From: Opitutia bacterium
GTDB taxonomy: Bacteria > Verrucomicrobiota > Verrucomicrobiia > Opitutales > UBA953
NCBI GenBank assembly: GCA_947377865.1
Contig: CANCHK010000001.1
Coordinates: forward strand, 34,461 to 98,460
Length of the DNA: 64,000 nucleotides
Reading direction: 5' to 3'
Below are positions 1 to 8,116 of the stretch, one piece after another. Under the pieces are notes generated by a model that was given only the letters and a program-made list of their open reading frames with translations, did not search any database and had not been told where the DNA came from. Each line of letters starts with the position of its first letter. Position 1 is the first letter of the stretch. The translations under genes were made by a program, and so were the position numbers.

Positions 1-367
1 GCCCAAGGCCGATGCCCCCAAAGCCGAAACGGCCGTCGCCAAGCCGGCCGCGAAAGCCGCCCCTAAGGCGAAGAAGCTAATGGGCATCCCAGAAATTCCC
101 GAGGGCGTCTCCATCGAGGACGGCGTGAAACTGCAAAACGCGTGGGTCAAGGCCCAGGAGGACCCCTCCCTCAAGGCCGGCGAAGAGAAGCCGAAGGGCG
201 AAGCGGACGGAAAGAAGAAGAAAGTCAGCCCCCGTGCTGCCGCCGACGAAGCCCTTACCAAGGCGATGATGAAGGCCGACCCCTCCCTTAAGCCCGAACT
301 CGTCCGCACGTACCTCGAAGCCTCGCACCAGAAGGCGAAAGACCCGACGAAAGGTAAGAAGAAGTAA
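1..367 (+). CDS. 3' end of a secreted Lys/Ala-rich protein, first member of a small paralogous family (5' truncated by window)
   Basis: Frame open from base 2 (PKADAPKAETAVAKPAAK...) through ORF 80-367; 'PEGVSIEDGVK' resembles 'EGVSPEDMKK' and 'DGVTPEQLNK' in the next two CDSs. Confidence 0.7.
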   Translation, partial: PKADAPKAETAVAKPAAKAAPKAKKLMGIPEIPEGVSIEDGVKLQNAWVKAQEDPSLKAGEEKPKGEADGKKKKVSPRAAADEALTKAMMKADPSLKPELVRTYLEASHQKAKDPTKGKKK

Positions 368-524
368 GAGAGCCGCAGAATCGAAGACTGAGTCGATGAC
401 AGAGGACTGCATCGAGGACAGAATAGACAAAACACCACTCGGCTAAGCCCCGTTTCGCTCGTTCATCAGTCTGCCCTCTGTCATCGACTCCGTCCTCGAT
501 TCAGCCTTCAATCCTTAATCACTC

Positions 525-1448
525 ATGCGCTTCGTCCTCCTTCTTTTCGCCGCCCTGTTCGCCCTGAGTGGCTTTGCCGCCGACACTCCGGCCGACACCC
601 CGGCGGCTAAGAAGCCTGCCCGCCAGGCCAAAAGCCAGAACCAACTTCCCGACAGCGTCGTCGGGGTTCCTGACGAGGAGTACGCCAAAATCCGCCGAGC
701 GCTGATGATGTCTTACGGCAACGAAACCATCTCGGCCGCCCGCAAGCGCCTCGCCGAGCTCAAGGAACGTACCCGTTTCACCACTGGTCGAAACGAAGCC
801 GAAGACCTCCGTCTGGATTTCGAGAAAGCCCGCGATGAGATGGTAAAAGCGACGCTCGATTCCGTGCTGAAGATCGACCCGTCGATCAACAAGGATTCCG
901 TGGTGTTCACGCTTAACGCCGTCGAAGAGGCCACCAAGAAGCGCGGCCAGGAAGCGACGCAACGGGCCCGCGAGAAAGAAGCCGAGGAGGCAAAGGAGCG
1001 AAAGAAGTCTGCTCCAGAAGCCAAACCCGACACGCCCGGCGCCAAAGCAGATGAATCGAAGCCAATGACGACGGCCCAGCTACTAGCCGACGTTGAAGGC
1101 GTCTCGCCCGAAGACATGAAGAAATTCCGCGTTGCCGCCCTCGCCGCCCAGAAGGACCCTCAGGTTAAAGAACTGAAAGCCAAGCAGAACGAAATGCGTA
1201 AGCAGGCTGAGTTCGCCTCTGTCGACGAGAAGAAGAATATGCGCAGCGACTTCGAAGTCCTAACGGCGGACATGCGTAAGGCCAACATCGCTGCCATCGG
1301 TAAGGCAGCCCCTTCCCTCGCCAAGGAAACCCTTGAAAAGATCATGGAAGCCATCGAAGAGCGCACCAAGACTGCGGCCTCAAAAAAGGCGACGACCAAG
1401 TCCACCAAGACCCCGCTCAAGCCCTTCCCGTTCGGGGATAAGAAGTGA
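525..1448 (+). CDS. Secreted protein with two copies of a ~100 aa charged helical domain
   Basis: 307 aa; signal peptide MRFVLLLFAALFALSGFAADT; internal duplication (VVGVPDEEYAKIRRAL... and DVEGVSPEDMKKFRVAAL...). Confidence 0.75.
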   Translation: MRFVLLLFAALFALSGFAADTPADTPAAKKPARQAKSQNQLPDSVVGVPDEEYAKIRRALMMSYGNETISAARKRLAELKERTRFTTGRNEAEDLRLDFEKARDEMVKATLDSVLKIDPSINKDSVVFTLNAVEEATKKRGQEATQRAREKEAEEAKERKKSAPEAKPDTPGAKADESKPMTTAQLLADVEGVSPEDMKKFRVAALAAQKDPQVKELKAKQNEMRKQAEFASVDEKKNMRSDFEVLTADMRKANIAAIGKAAPSLAKETLEKIMEAIEERTKTAASKKATTKSTKTPLKPFPFGDKK

Positions 1449-1477
1449 GACGCGGCGCCAAGGACGCCGCGAGGGGT

Positions 1478-1609
1478 AGGGGTAGGGGTAGGGACACGGA
1501 CAGGAGCCAAGCATGAGGCAAGTCTCGGGGACAGCTACAGGCTACTCTGCCCTGCGTCTGGATCTGCCCCTAGGTATCGAAACCTGTCCGTGTCCCTACC
1601 CCTACCTCT
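1478..1609. repeat. Long inverted repeat between paralogous CDSs
   Basis: gtaggggtagggacacggacagg 1482-1504 / cctgtccgtgtccctacccctac 1583-1605 (23 bp perfect, extends a few bp outward with one G.U). Confidence 0.85.
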
Positions 1610-1692
1610 CATCAAACATCCATTCAGCCCTCTTGTTTAGTATCAACTTCCCCCCGTTGTTGGGGTTAACTTTATAACCCTCCCCTACCCCT

Positions 1693-2241
1693 ATGAATAA
1701 GCTCTTCCCCCTGCTCTTTGCCGCCGCCATCGGTTCCGCCGCGACCTACTTCGTGATGGACGCTCGGCATTCCGCCGCTGTTCCCGCCGCGACTATCGCC
1801 GTCGAGAAGACCCCCACCCCCAAGTTCGCCGGAAAGTCCGCGACCCCCAGTGCCGAGACTCCAGCCTCAGACAGCCCGCGCAAATCCGGTGGCTCAAAGT
1901 TCGCCGGCAAAGGAAGCTTCCTTCCCGAAGAGATCGACGGCGTCACGCCTGAGCAGCTCAACAAGTGCAAGACGGCCATGTTTAAGACCTTCCAGGACGA
2001 AGGCGTCAAAGCCGCCCGCGAAAAGCTAACCGAACTCCGCAAGGAAGCCGAATATGCTTCCGACGACGAGAAGAAGAACCTGCGCACGCAATTCGAAGAT
2101 GCCATGCTGGAAGTCCGCAAGGCGACCAAGGTCGCCATGATGGCAGCCGACGCCGATATCACCGACGACGCTGCCGACAAGGTCTTGGACGCCGTCGAAG
2201 AGCGCCTGAAGCAGCGCATGCAAAACGGTAAGAAGAAGTAA
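1693..2241 (+). CDS. Secreted protein with one copy of the same ~100 aa domain
   Basis: 182 aa; N-terminal hydrophobic segment; DGVTPEQLNKCKTAMF...DEKKNLRTQFEDAMLEVRKATK aligns with DEKKNMRSDFEVLTADMRKAN of the preceding CDS. Confidence 0.75.
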   Translation: MNKLFPLLFAAAIGSAATYFVMDARHSAAVPAATIAVEKTPTPKFAGKSATPSAETPASDSPRKSGGSKFAGKGSFLPEEIDGVTPEQLNKCKTAMFKTFQDEGVKAAREKLTELRKEAEYASDDEKKNLRTQFEDAMLEVRKATKVAMMAADADITDDAADKVLDAVEERLKQRMQNGKKK

Positions 2242-2313
2242 TCGAAAAACAGAGGGGTGGGCTGACTGAATACAAGGGGTAGGGCTGACCACCCTTGGTC
2301 AGCCGTGTCTTTA

Positions 2314-2430
2314 GGTAGGGGCGCGACTGCGTCGCGTCCGTTCGCCGGGGAACGTGCGAATCACCGGGCATAATCCTTGGGCCCAGCCGACATCCTCAAC
2401 CCACGGACGCCACGCAGTGGCGCCCCTACC
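2314..2430. repeat. GGTAGGG two-hairpin element (family A)
   Basis: Left gcgac-tgc-gtcgc, core cgtgcgaatcaccgggca, right gccac-gca-gtggc, ends GGTAGGGGCG / CGCCCCTACC. Confidence 0.85.
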
Positions 2431-2612
2431 CAAGACAAAAGATACCCACCAAAAGGGGGACCGGAGACTGGATGGTTAGCTGGAGGGGGTCGTTTCCCTC
2501 TGTCATCCGCCATCGATTCAGCCCTCTTGCATACCACCTCCCCTGTCCGATTCCGCCCATGGATTCCATTTTTCCGACCTAACCCCATTCAGTCTGGAAC
2601 TCCCCCGACCGA

Positions 2613-4997
2613 ATGGCATCTAATACCCCCATGTCCCCTCGCGTCCTTTCCCTCCTCGGATTGTCCCTGCTGGCCACCGTCTCCGGCCGTGCCCAGTCCG
2701 CCGACACGGTCTTCATCGAAGCCGAGTCCCTTGCCTCGCATGGCGGCTGGAAACTCGACACTTCCTTCACAAACATTGTCGGTTCGCCTTACCTTCTGGC
2801 CCACGGTCTGGGTAAGCCCGTCGCCGACGCCACGGGCTCGGTCCATATCGAGTCTGCCGGCGAATACCGCGTCTGGGTGCGCACCAAGGATTGGGTTGCC
2901 CACTGGAACGCCCCTGGTACGCCCGGACGATTCCAACTCATCGTCAACGGACAGCCCGTCGCCGCCGAGTTCGGCACCAAGGGCGCCGAGTGGAATTGGC
3001 AAGAAGGCGGCAAGGTCACCCTACCCGCGGGCGATGTGAAGCTCGCGCTCCATGACCTGACCGGTTTTGCAGGCCGTGCCGACGCCATCCTTTTCAGCAA
3101 GGACACCTCCTTTACCCCGCCCGAAGGCGAAGCGCTCGTCGCCGCCCGTTCGAAGTGGAACAACCCCAAGGGCCCTGAAGACCAAGGTGAGTTCGATCTC
3201 GTCGTCGTCGGCGGTGGTTACGGCGGCATGGGCGCGGCGCTCTCCGCCTCTCGTCAGTCTCTCAAGGTAGCCTTCATCCAAGATCGTTTCGTGCTCGGCG
3301 GTAACGGCAGCTCCGAAATCGGCGTCTGGGCGATGGGCGGCACCACCCGCGGCAAGTACCCTCACCTCGGCGAGATCATCGAGGAGATCGGTGATCGTTC
3401 GACCGATAGCCCTGGCCGCGTCGACAGCTTCGGCGACGACCTCAAGGAAAAGGTTGTTCGGAACGAGAAGAACATCACCCTCTTCCTCGGCCACTTCGCC
3501 ACCGGCGTCATCATGGAAGGCAATCGCATCGCCGCCGTGAAGGCCATCGACGTCAAGACCGGCCTCGAGAAGGTCTTCCGCGCGAAGTTCGTGGCAGATA
3601 CCACCGGACACGGCTGGGTCGGCGCCTACGCTGGCGCGAAGTATCAGATCGAAAAGGACAAGCGCATGGGCATGTCCAACATGTGGTTCTATCAGGACGA
3701 AGCGCAGGCCGTCTCCTGGCCTGCCACCCCATGGGCGTTACCGCTCGAGCTCGGCGACTTCCCTCCCCTCAATAAGTCCAAGGCAAAGATTGATGATAAG
3801 CCCTTCATGAAGGCCGAATGGTTCTGGGAATCTGGATTCGACCAGGACCCGATCAATGGCCTCGAGTATATCCGTGACTGGAATTTCCGTGCGATCTACG
3901 GCGCCTTCTCCGCGCTCAAGAACGGGGCGGAAAAGGATAAGTACGCCCACGCCGACCTCAAGTGGGCCTCCCACGTCGGCGGCCCGCGCGAATCCCGCCT
4001 GCTCACGGGTGATATCGTGCTGAACAAGCAGGACATCATCACGCGCAAGGAGTTCGACGACGGCTGCGTGCCGACCACCTGGGACATCGACCTCCACTAC
4101 GCCCGCGAACAGTACGCCAAGAAATTCCCGGAAAACCCGTTCATCTCACGCGCTGCCTTCGGCTACGTCGGCGCGGACGGCAAAGGCATCGCCGCCGTGG
4201 ACCGTCGCAACGGCTACCCGCTGCCCTACCGCCTGTTCTACTCCGAGAACATCGGCAACCTCTTCATGGCCGGCCGACATATCTCCGTCACACATGAGGC
4301 CCTCGGCACCGTCCGCGTGATGCGCACCATCGGCATGATGGGCGAGGTCGTCGGCAAAGCGGCCTACCTCGCCGTACGTGAGAACAGCGATCCGCGCGGC
4401 GTCTACCAGAAGCACCTCCCTGACCTCCTCAAGCTCCTGGAACAGCCTGGCCGCATGCGTCGCAGCGACCTGCGCTCGGACCTCTTCCTCGATACCTCGA
4501 TTGCCGACTATAAGGAACTCCCCGTCGGCCGCATGAACCTTGATCTCACCAAGGGAACTCCGTCGAAGCTCAGCGAGGACGATGTCAAAGAACTCGCCAA
4601 ACTCGGGGGTATCGTCGTCGACGACGCGCAGGCGAAGTACGAAGGCAAGTGGACCGAAGGCCACGGCCTCGCCCACCTCGGCGCGGGCTACCACTATGCC
4701 TCCGGCTCCGGCAATCGCGCCACCTACACTTTCGAGGTCAAGGACGCCGGTAAGTACGAGCTCCGCGGCTACTGGCAGGGCCACGAGAACCGCTCGGGCA
4801 ACTCCTTGCTGACGATTAACCGAGCTGGCGAGAAGCCCGTCACCCTCCGCCTCAACCAGAAGGTCGGCGAAATCGAACAGGCCAATAAGCTCGGCAAGTT
4901 CCAGTTCGCCGCCGGCACTCACACGCTCGTGCTTTCTACCGAAGGCGCCAAGGGCAGCGTGCAGGCCGACGCCTTCCAGCTGGTCCTCGCCGACTAA
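2613..4997 (+). CDS. Secreted FAD-dependent oxidoreductase (FAD_oxidored/PF12831-like) with C-terminal golvesin-like domain
   Basis: 794 aa; signal peptide; dinucleotide fold FDLVVVGGGYGGMGAALSASRQSLKVAFIQDR...LGGNGSSEIGVW; C-terminal AKYEGKWTEGHGLAHLGAGYHYASGSGNRATYTFEV...GKYELRGYW. Confidence 0.85.
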   Translation: MASNTPMSPRVLSLLGLSLLATVSGRAQSADTVFIEAESLASHGGWKLDTSFTNIVGSPYLLAHGLGKPVADATGSVHIESAGEYRVWVRTKDWVAHWNAPGTPGRFQLIVNGQPVAAEFGTKGAEWNWQEGGKVTLPAGDVKLALHDLTGFAGRADAILFSKDTSFTPPEGEALVAARSKWNNPKGPEDQGEFDLVVVGGGYGGMGAALSASRQSLKVAFIQDRFVLGGNGSSEIGVWAMGGTTRGKYPHLGEIIEEIGDRSTDSPGRVDSFGDDLKEKVVRNEKNITLFLGHFATGVIMEGNRIAAVKAIDVKTGLEKVFRAKFVADTTGHGWVGAYAGAKYQIEKDKRMGMSNMWFYQDEAQAVSWPATPWALPLELGDFPPLNKSKAKIDDKPFMKAEWFWESGFDQDPINGLEYIRDWNFRAIYGAFSALKNGAEKDKYAHADLKWASHVGGPRESRLLTGDIVLNKQDIITRKEFDDGCVPTTWDIDLHYAREQYAKKFPENPFISRAAFGYVGADGKGIAAVDRRNGYPLPYRLFYSENIGNLFMAGRHISVTHEALGTVRVMRTIGMMGEVVGKAAYLAVRENSDPRGVYQKHLPDLLKLLEQPGRMRRSDLRSDLFLDTSIADYKELPVGRMNLDLTKGTPSKLSEDDVKELAKLGGIVVDDAQAKYEGKWTEGHGLAHLGAGYHYASGSGNRATYTFEVKDAGKYELRGYWQGHENRSGNSLLTINRAGEKPVTLRLNQKVGEIEQANKLGKFQFAAGTHTLVLSTEGAKGSVQADAFQLVLAD

Positions 4998-5000
4998 CGG

Positions 5001-7619
5001 ATGCCGTCGCCCCGCGTCAGCGCCTGGCTGGTCAAAGGCTGGCGTCTCACGGCGCTGGTACTGGCCGCCCTGCTCCTGCAACGCACGACGCCGCTCACGG
5101 AATCGGCGCTGACACGTCTGGGGCTCGACGACGCCAAGGCGTTCTTCCCTGGCGCCAAGCGCCTGAAGTCCGGCCCTAACCAGACACTGCTGGTCCAGGA
5201 CCAATACGGCAACCGCCTCGGACGGCTGGTCACAACTTCGCCCGACGCCGACAGCATCCTCGGCTACTCCGGCCCAAGCAACGTGCTCGTCGCACTGGAC
5301 AACCAGGAGAAGATCGTCGGCACCCGTATCATTTCCAGCGACGACACCCCGGAACACGTCGACGAACTGCGAGGCCGACCGGCGTTCGAGAAGTCATTCA
5401 AAGATTGGCGCCCCACAACGCAACCGGCGCCGAAGCTCGAGGCCTACGCGGGCTCGACGCTCACGGCCTATGCGATTACCGAATCGATCCAGAAGCGCCT
5501 GTCTGGGAATTACGTCTCACTGCGCTTCCCCACCGCGCTCTCGCTGAAGGAAGTCCAAGGCGCGGGCTTTGCTGACGCCACCAGCTTCGAACCCAACGTC
5601 CCTCGCCTCGGCTGGAACCTCGTGCGCGGGCCCAATCGCGCGCTGCTCGGCTATGTCGTGCGCTCCTCGCCTTCGGCGGACGAAGTCATCGGCTACGCCG
5701 GCCCGAGCGAGACGCTCATCGCGGTGGAACCCGACGGCCTCCGCCTCCGCAAGGTCATGTTGCGCTCGACCTACGATACCTCGGAATATGTCAGCCGCAT
5801 CAAGGACCAGGAACCCGACCCCCAGGGTCGGACCTTCTTCAAGGAGCTGACGAAGTGGAACACGCGCGAGTGGGCCGAATTCGACTTCCGCAAAGGCGAG
5901 CTCGATACCGTCGCCGGCGCAACGCTCACCAGTTACGCCATCGCCAAGGGACTCCAGACGCGCTTCGCCGATGACGCGCATGGCGGACATCGCGAGAAGC
6001 AGGACTCCCGGCAGCGCCTCCAGACCGCGGCACTCTGGTGCTTCCTCGTCGGCGCCTTGCTGATGACCTTCACGCCGCTGCATGGCCGGCCTGTCGTCCG
6101 GACCATCTGGCAAGTCCTGCTTGTCGGTGGCCTTGGCCTCTGGCTCGGCCAACTGCTTTCCCTCTCCCTCTTCGCCGGCTGGGCCCGTCACGGCATCCCT
6201 TGGAGCCAAGCGCCCGCCCTGCTCATACTCGGAGCCGTCGCCCTACTCGTCCCCTGGGGTTCCCGACGTCAACTCTACTGCCACCATGCCTGCCCCCATG
6301 GGGCCGCCCAGGAGCTCCTCGGCGGCTTTAAGAGGCTCCATCTTACCGTCCCCGCTCACTGGCATGCCTGGCTGGGCAAAGTGCCTGCCATCGCCCTTGC
6401 CGGGGCCTTTCTGGCCGCCTTGGCCTGGCCGCGTTGGAGCCTGGGCCAAGCCGAACCCTTTGACGCCTGGATTCTAGGAGTCGGGGTGGCCATTCCGCTA
6501 ACCTTGGCCGTGGTAGGGTTGGTCGCCGCAGTTTTCGTTCCGCAAGCCTACTGTAAATATGGCTGCCCGACTGGCGCCCTCTTCAAATTCGTCCGCTCCG
6601 CGAACCAGGCCGAGTCTTGGGGGCGCCGTGACATCTGGGCAGGTCTCATCCTTGCGCTGGGAGCCGTCGTAACATTCCTACCCCGCTCGGAGTTAGCCGA
6701 AGAAGGACCTGCGGAGACCTCGGCGCGCCAGGCCATCACCGAACTACACGGAGCGGCTTTCGGCACGACTTGGACGGTGAAGGTGCGTGGTAGCGACGTC
6801 GATGCCGAGATCCTCAAGCGCGAGCTCGAAGCCGAGATCAACCGCGTCGAGTTCTCGCTCTCGCATTGGCGCGAATCTTCCGTGACCGCTGACTTCAACC
6901 ACCTTGAGTCCACGCAGCCCTTCGGCATCTCGGGAGAACTCGCTGACACCGTCGAATTCGCCCTGAAACTCAGCGCCGCCTCCGATGGCATGTACGATAT
7001 CACGGTCGCTCCGTTGACGAACCTCTGGGGCTATGGCCCATCGGGCAAGCAACCCGACCCCACGCCGGAACAGATCAAGGCTGCGCTCGTGAAAGTCGGG
7101 TGGCAGAAGCTCAAGCTCGATAAGGAGAACCTCTCTCTGGCCAAGAGTCACGAAGGGGTGAACCTCGACCTCGGCTCCGTGCTGCAGGGCTACGCCGCCG
7201 ACCGTGCCGCGGCAATCCTCCGCGCCCAAGGACAGAACGACTTCCTGATCGAGGTCGGAGGCGAGATCCTCGCGGCCGGGTCGTGGCGCGTGGGCATCGA
7301 AGACCCTTTCAATCCGCGGCTGATGCTGCAGACAATGCTACTGTCGGACCGAGCGCTCAGCACCTCTGGACTTTACCGCGCCAAAAAGCTGGCCGCCGGC
7401 AAGCCCGTCTCGCACATCCTCTCGCCCAAGACCGGACGACCCGTGGAGCCCACGCTCGAGATGGCCGTGGTATATCACGAAAGCTGCTTCCAGGCGGACG
7501 GTTGGTCGACCGCGCTGATGGCGGCTGGATTCACGCAGGCCAAAATCATCGCCCAGCGCGAACAGCTTGACGTCATCCTCGTCACCCCGGACAAGAAGGT
7601 GTGGCGAAGCGGTAAGTGA
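5001..7619 (+). CDS. Fusion protein: two FMN-binding domains, NosR-like polytopic membrane region with CxxxCP motifs, C-terminal ApbE-type FAD:protein FMN transferase
   Basis: 872 aa; EAYAGSTLTAYAI and DTVAGATLTSYAI; CHHACPHGAAQELL and CKYGCPTGALFKF; ApbE-like GAAFGTTWTVKV...NLDLGSVLQGYAADRAA...EVGGEILAAG...HILSPKTGRPV; starts 3 nt after the previous stop. Confidence 0.85.
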   Translation: MPSPRVSAWLVKGWRLTALVLAALLLQRTTPLTESALTRLGLDDAKAFFPGAKRLKSGPNQTLLVQDQYGNRLGRLVTTSPDADSILGYSGPSNVLVALDNQEKIVGTRIISSDDTPEHVDELRGRPAFEKSFKDWRPTTQPAPKLEAYAGSTLTAYAITESIQKRLSGNYVSLRFPTALSLKEVQGAGFADATSFEPNVPRLGWNLVRGPNRALLGYVVRSSPSADEVIGYAGPSETLIAVEPDGLRLRKVMLRSTYDTSEYVSRIKDQEPDPQGRTFFKELTKWNTREWAEFDFRKGELDTVAGATLTSYAIAKGLQTRFADDAHGGHREKQDSRQRLQTAALWCFLVGALLMTFTPLHGRPVVRTIWQVLLVGGLGLWLGQLLSLSLFAGWARHGIPWSQAPALLILGAVALLVPWGSRRQLYCHHACPHGAAQELLGGFKRLHLTVPAHWHAWLGKVPAIALAGAFLAALAWPRWSLGQAEPFDAWILGVGVAIPLTLAVVGLVAAVFVPQAYCKYGCPTGALFKFVRSANQAESWGRRDIWAGLILALGAVVTFLPRSELAEEGPAETSARQAITELHGAAFGTTWTVKVRGSDVDAEILKRELEAEINRVEFSLSHWRESSVTADFNHLESTQPFGISGELADTVEFALKLSAASDGMYDITVAPLTNLWGYGPSGKQPDPTPEQIKAALVKVGWQKLKLDKENLSLAKSHEGVNLDLGSVLQGYAADRAAAILRAQGQNDFLIEVGGEILAAGSWRVGIEDPFNPRLMLQTMLLSDRALSTSGLYRAKKLAAGKPVSHILSPKTGRPVEPTLEMAVVYHESCFQADGWSTALMAAGFTQAKIIAQREQLDVILVTPDKKVWRSGK

Positions 7620-7723
7620 GGACTGATTTAATTAGGTATCGGCGGTTGGCGGTTAGCGGTCGGCGGTTGGAGAAAGACAGCGCGCCAAAGGGGGACCGGA
7701 GACCGGATGGTATTTTCGGGTCT

Positions 7724-7829
7724 CAGGTCTCGGCTGCAGGTACGGGGACAGGATCAGGTTCGGGAATCAGTCCCGGGCCCCGAACCTGCATCTGCTCACC
7801 CGTACCCGGTTCCCGATCACCGAGACCTG
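7724..7829. repeat. Long nested inverted repeat (three helices) in convergent intergenic region
   Basis: caggtctcgg 7724-7733 / ccgagacctg 7820-7829; ggtacggg 7739-7746 / cccgtacc 7799-7806; caggttcggg 7755-7764 / cccgaacctg 7779-7788. Confidence 0.75.
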
Positions 7830-7913
7830 AAAAATGCGAGCCCCCGCCAATTATCCGGTCTCCGGTTTCCCTTTGAGTTTCGTCTGTGTTCCCAACCGCT
7901 GCCACCTGTCTTG

Positions 7914-7970
7914 GGTAGGGACGGCTCTCCGAGCCGTCCGCACGGCGGGCTCGGAGAGCCACGCCCTACC
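7914..7970. repeat. Compact family A element
   Basis: ggtagggacggctc-tcc-gagccgtccg ... cgggctc-gga-gagccacgccctacc. Confidence 0.75.
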
Positions 7971-8066
7971 AGACGCAAGAGCGGCTGACCAAGGGTGGCG
8001 ACCCTACCCAAGGCAAGCACTCTCCCGATACTCCAAACTCGATACTCCATACTCTAACAACAGGCA

Positions 8067-8094
8067 CAAAAAAAGGGCGGCCGAAGCCGCCCTT
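8067..8094 (-). terminator. Rho-independent terminator of the giant gene
   Basis: On minus strand: aagggcggc-ttcg-gccgccctt followed by T-run; lies just downstream of stop at 8117. Confidence 0.85.
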
Positions 8095-8116
8095 CCCTGT
8101 CGAGTCACCTGACTGC

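Noticed and set aside
1471-1496. GGGGTA tandem runs (also near 46030, 50345, 54105, 56085, 63615, 63955) as telomere-like or phage-end repeats
   Set aside because: Short, interstitial and many; better seen as part of the spacer repeat vocabulary.
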